From positions 1 to 17,161 of the forward strand of contig JAEXBN010000047.1 of assembly GCA_023394045.1 (NCBI GenBank): a stretch of 17,161 nt of DNA, in the 5' to 3' direction. Both the position numbers and the translations under genes were made by a program. This DNA is from Bacillota bacterium (lineage in GTDB: Bacteria > Bacillota > Clostridia > Tissierellales > Peptoniphilaceae). Shown piece by piece: positions 15,062-17,161 of the stretch. A model generated the notes under the pieces. The model was not told the origin of the DNA and searched no databases. It saw nothing but the letters and a program-made list of their open reading frames with translations. Within the stretch, counting starts at the first letter, position 1. Each line of letters starts with the position of its first letter.

Positions 15062-15082
15062 AGGAGCCTGGTCAAGGCTCTT
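15062..15082 (+). other. Small intergenic hairpin
   Basis: AGGAGCC (15062-15068) pairs with GGCTCTT (15076-15082), counting one G-U pair, around a 7-base loop. It follows the synthetase stop by 9 bases. The sequence after it is not T-rich, so it is at best a weak terminator or message-end structure. No convincing promoter is seen in the rest of the 68-base gap. Confidence 0.35.
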
Positions 15083-15120
15083 GAATTGAGAAGACTCATA
15101 ATATATGGAAGGAGACTGAT

Positions 15121-16437
15121 GTGCGGACTTGGTTTACTCACGCGACCGTTCTCACGATGAATGATGCGGGGGAGATAAAATCGGATGCAGCTGTTCTGGT
15201 GGAGGATGGACGCATTGCTTCCATTTTAGAAGAGGCGCCGTCGGATCGCCTGCTCGCTGATGATCGGATCATTGATCTGGATGGCGATCTTTTGATGCCG
15301 GGATTGATCAATGCGCATACGCATATTTCCATGAGCCTCTTTCGCAATTATGGCAATGATGTGGCCTTACATACTTGGCTGAACGATTATATCTGGCCAT
15401 TAGAAGACCAGATGACCCCAGAAGATATTTTGATTGGTGCCGAGCTTTCGATTCTTGAGATGCTTCGCGGGGGAACGACGACCTTCTGCGATATGTACGG
15501 AGAGGAAGACCGCATTGCGGAGCTGGTGGAGCGAACGGGAATCCGTGCCGTGTTGGCCTCGGGCACGTTGGATGGCAATATCGAACGGAAACGCAGCGAA
15601 ATGCGCCGCCTTTCTTTCTGGAATCATCGAGCCAACGACCGCATTCATATCATGGTGGGGCCGCATGCTCCCTATACTTGTTCTCCGGATACGCTTCGGG
15701 AGTTGAAACGCTGGGGAGAAGAGTATGATGTCGGATTTCATATTCACCTGGCAGAAACGCGGGAAGAAGATCAGATGATTCGACAACGGTATGGTGTTTC
15801 GCCGGCAATGTATCTGCATCAGGCTGGAATGCTTCTGCCTTCCACGATTTTGGCGCATTCCATCTGGCTGGATGAAGAGGATCAGGAGTTGATTGCCGCT
15901 GCATGCTGCAGCTGTGTTTATAATCCGACGAGCAACATGAAATTGGCCAGTGGTTTTATGCCGCTGCATGCGCTGCGGGAACGCGGAATCAATGTTGCCT
16001 TGGGAACGGATGGCGCCAGTTCCAATAATACGCAGGACATGTTCCGCGAATTGCTGGTGGGATCCTTGATTCAAAAGGGTCATCAGCTGGATCCGACCGT
16101 TGCGGATGCGCACACCATGCTCTGGATGGCGACGCGGGGAGGCGCTCAAGCCATCGGACAAGAGAAGGATCTTGGAAGCGTTGAAGTGGGGAAGAAAGCC
16201 GATTTGATCGTGGTGAGCCAGAAGAATATTCGCCATACGCCCAAACCGCAGGATATTGAAGCGGGTCTGGTTTATGCAACGGCTTCCGATGATGTTCGGT
16301 ATACCATGGTGGATGGGAAATTGCTGATGGAGAACGGCGATTTTTGCGGCATACAAGAGGAACAGGTTCGCCATGCGGCGGAAATGGCCTGGATGCGGTT
16401 GTATGAACGGGGCGCTCAACATGTCCATCGGAATTGA
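15121..16437 (+). CDS. mtaD: 5-methylthioadenosine/S-adenosylhomocysteine deaminase
   Basis: This 438-residue amidohydrolase should deaminate SAH to S-inosylhomocysteine and MTA to methylthioinosine, feeding purine and methyl-donor salvage. The metal and catalytic set is complete: NAHTH (H66, H68), VGPHAPYTC (H182), HIHLAET (H209, E212), LAHSIWL (H246) and GTDGASSNN (D297). YNPTSNMKLASG and the C-terminal GSVEVGKKADLIVV are typical of the MtaD/SsnA group. The length fits (about 430-445). It starts with GTG at 15121; AAGGAG at 15109-15114 is six bases upstream. Related cytosine- or guanine-type deaminases share the fold, so the substrate call is strong but not proven. The end overlaps the next gene by 17 bases. 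Confidence 0.9.
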   Translation: MRTWFTHATVLTMNDAGEIKSDAAVLVEDGRIASILEEAPSDRLLADDRIIDLDGDLLMPGLINAHTHISMSLFRNYGNDVALHTWLNDYIWPLEDQMTPEDILIGAELSILEMLRGGTTTFCDMYGEEDRIAELVERTGIRAVLASGTLDGNIERKRSEMRRLSFWNHRANDRIHIMVGPHAPYTCSPDTLRELKRWGEEYDVGFHIHLAETREEDQMIRQRYGVSPAMYLHQAGMLLPSTILAHSIWLDEEDQELIAAACCSCVYNPTSNMKLASGFMPLHALRERGINVALGTDGASSNNTQDMFRELLVGSLIQKGHQLDPTVADAHTMLWMATRGGAQAIGQEKDLGSVEVGKKADLIVVSQKNIRHTPKPQDIEAGLVYATASDDVRYTMVDGKLLMENGDFCGIQEEQVRHAAEMAWMRLYERGAQHVHRN

Positions 16438-17161
16438 TGCGGTGCGCATTTCACGGATTCAGCGTGATTTAGAAAGCGATGCTTTTCGCCATCGCATTTA
16501 TACAGAAAATGAGCAGAACGAACTGGAGAGACGGAGGTGGAAGCCGGAGACCGCGGCAGGTTTTTTTGCGGCGAAGGAAGCCGCATCGAAAGCGTTAGGT
16601 TCTGGTATTGGAACGGTTCATTTTCGGGACATTGAAGTGTTCCACCATGCGAATGGCCGTCCGGCGCTTCGCTTTTACGGGGATGTGGCTTCTTTGCTCT
16701 CTGCGCTGAACGGCAACGCTTCATTGAGCATCACACACGAGGATGATCTGGCGATCGCTGCGGTTGTCCTAGAGTCCGCTGTGCATGGTGCAGAGGACAC
16801 ATCTTGTGCAGGCGAGGTCTCAGAGATCTGGGATTTACAGAGCCAGCGCCAGTCGCTGCCTTCAGATCCCTCGCTGGATGAAGCTGTGTTGTCCAGGGAT
16901 CGCCAGGGATACAAAGGATTGTATGGCCGCGTGGCGCTCGTCGGAGGATCGGCGGGGATGGCGGGGTCCATCTGCATGGCGGCGCGTGCGGCGATGCGTG
17001 CTGGCGCGGGGCTGGTTTATGCGGTCGTTCCGGAAGCCATTAGCCTTCCAGTGCAGATCAAGATGGATGAAGTCATCGTTCGCGCCGTTCCGGATGGGGG
17101 AACGGGGCATTTTATAAAAGAGAGTTTGCCCTTTTTGCGCGATTTATTGGGTGAAATGACG
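16421..17161 (+). CDS. Fusion of holo-ACP synthase and ADP-dependent NAD(P)H-hydrate dehydratase (3' partial)
   Basis: The frame is open from ATG at 16421 to the window end (247 codons, no stop), so the 3' end is missing. Residues 1 to about 120 are a compact AcpS: MSIGIDAVRISRI (metal-binding Asp), FFAAKEAASKALGSGIG (catalytic Glu) and LSITHEDDLAIAAVV. It would load 4'-phosphopantetheine from CoA onto acyl carrier protein. After a linker rich in Ser, Glu and Gln (about 121-165), YGRVALVGGSAGMAGSICMA and AGAGLVYAVVPE match the ribokinase-like NAD(P)HX dehydratase (YjeF C-terminal/NnrD), which repairs hydrated NADH and NADPH. An AcpS normally ends near 120-130 residues. The ribosome binding site is weak and lies within mtaD, so translational coupling is likely. 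Confidence 0.87.
   Translation, partial: MSIGIDAVRISRIQRDLESDAFRHRIYTENEQNELERRRWKPETAAGFFAAKEAASKALGSGIGTVHFRDIEVFHHANGRPALRFYGDVASLLSALNGNASLSITHEDDLAIAAVVLESAVHGAEDTSCAGEVSEIWDLQSQRQSLPSDPSLDEAVLSRDRQGYKGLYGRVALVGGSAGMAGSICMAARAAMRAGAGLVYAVVPEAISLPVQIKMDEVIVRAVPDGGTGHFIKESLPFLRDLLGEMT

Noticed and set aside
15400..16449. Minus-strand open frame of 349 codons opposite mtaD
   Set aside because: It mirrors the mtaD codons, shows no recognisable domain, and mtaD has its complete active site on the other strand.
1..17161. CRISPR array, prophage, or integrase-type island
   Set aside because: No regularly spaced repeats, cas genes, phage structural genes, integrase or tRNA-end direct repeats were seen; the only mobile DNA is the IS30-type debris at the left.

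Overview
This window looks like a chromosomal segment of an anaerobic, low-to-mid GC member of the Bacillota (Clostridia or Tissierellia type; the exact family cannot be fixed from sequence alone). The grounds are strong AGGAGG-type ribosome binding sites, GTG and TTG starts, tightly overlapping genes, and a bacterial V-type ATPase operon very like the sodium-pumping one of Enterococcus hirae. All intact genes lie on the + strand.

Layout. Positions 1-550 hold IS30-type debris on the minus strand: a possible start of another minus-strand gene at the extreme left edge, then a broken IS30-family transposase. Positions 552-818 form a compact tRNA unit: near-consensus promoter, tRNA-Thr(GGU), tRNA-Lys(CUU), strong intrinsic terminator. 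A leader with an extended -10 promoter then opens a nine-gene V-ATPase operon (1070-9871) in the order G-like stalk subunit, I, K, E, C, F, A, B, D (ntpFIKECGABD). The rotor subunit K keeps all five sodium-ligand residues at the E. hirae positions, and A and B keep the catalytic residues at the same numbers, so this is most likely a Na+-coupled V-ATPase. Subunit B carries an unusual acidic/Ser-rich C-terminal tail of about 65 residues, and a hairpin covers the ribosome binding site just after the K gene.

Without a visible terminator, the operon continues into a biotin-protein ligase lacking the DNA-binding domain and a small membrane protein of unknown function. A spacer with helically phased direct repeats precedes a calcineurin-like metallophosphoesterase ended by an intrinsic terminator.

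The right third holds the more unusual genes. A structured leader precedes a single-chain fusion of a nitroreductase-like flavoprotein with a Nudix hydrolase of the CoA-diphosphatase type. It abuts a RelA/SpoT-type (p)ppGpp synthetase with a long C-terminal region I do not recognise. A methylthioadenosine/S-adenosylhomocysteine deaminase follows. Its 3' end overlaps a fusion of holo-ACP synthase with NAD(P)H-hydrate dehydratase that runs off the right edge. The theme of this part is nucleotide and cofactor metabolism and repair (FMN, CoA, alarmones, SAH/MTA, 4'-phosphopantetheine, NAD(P)HX).
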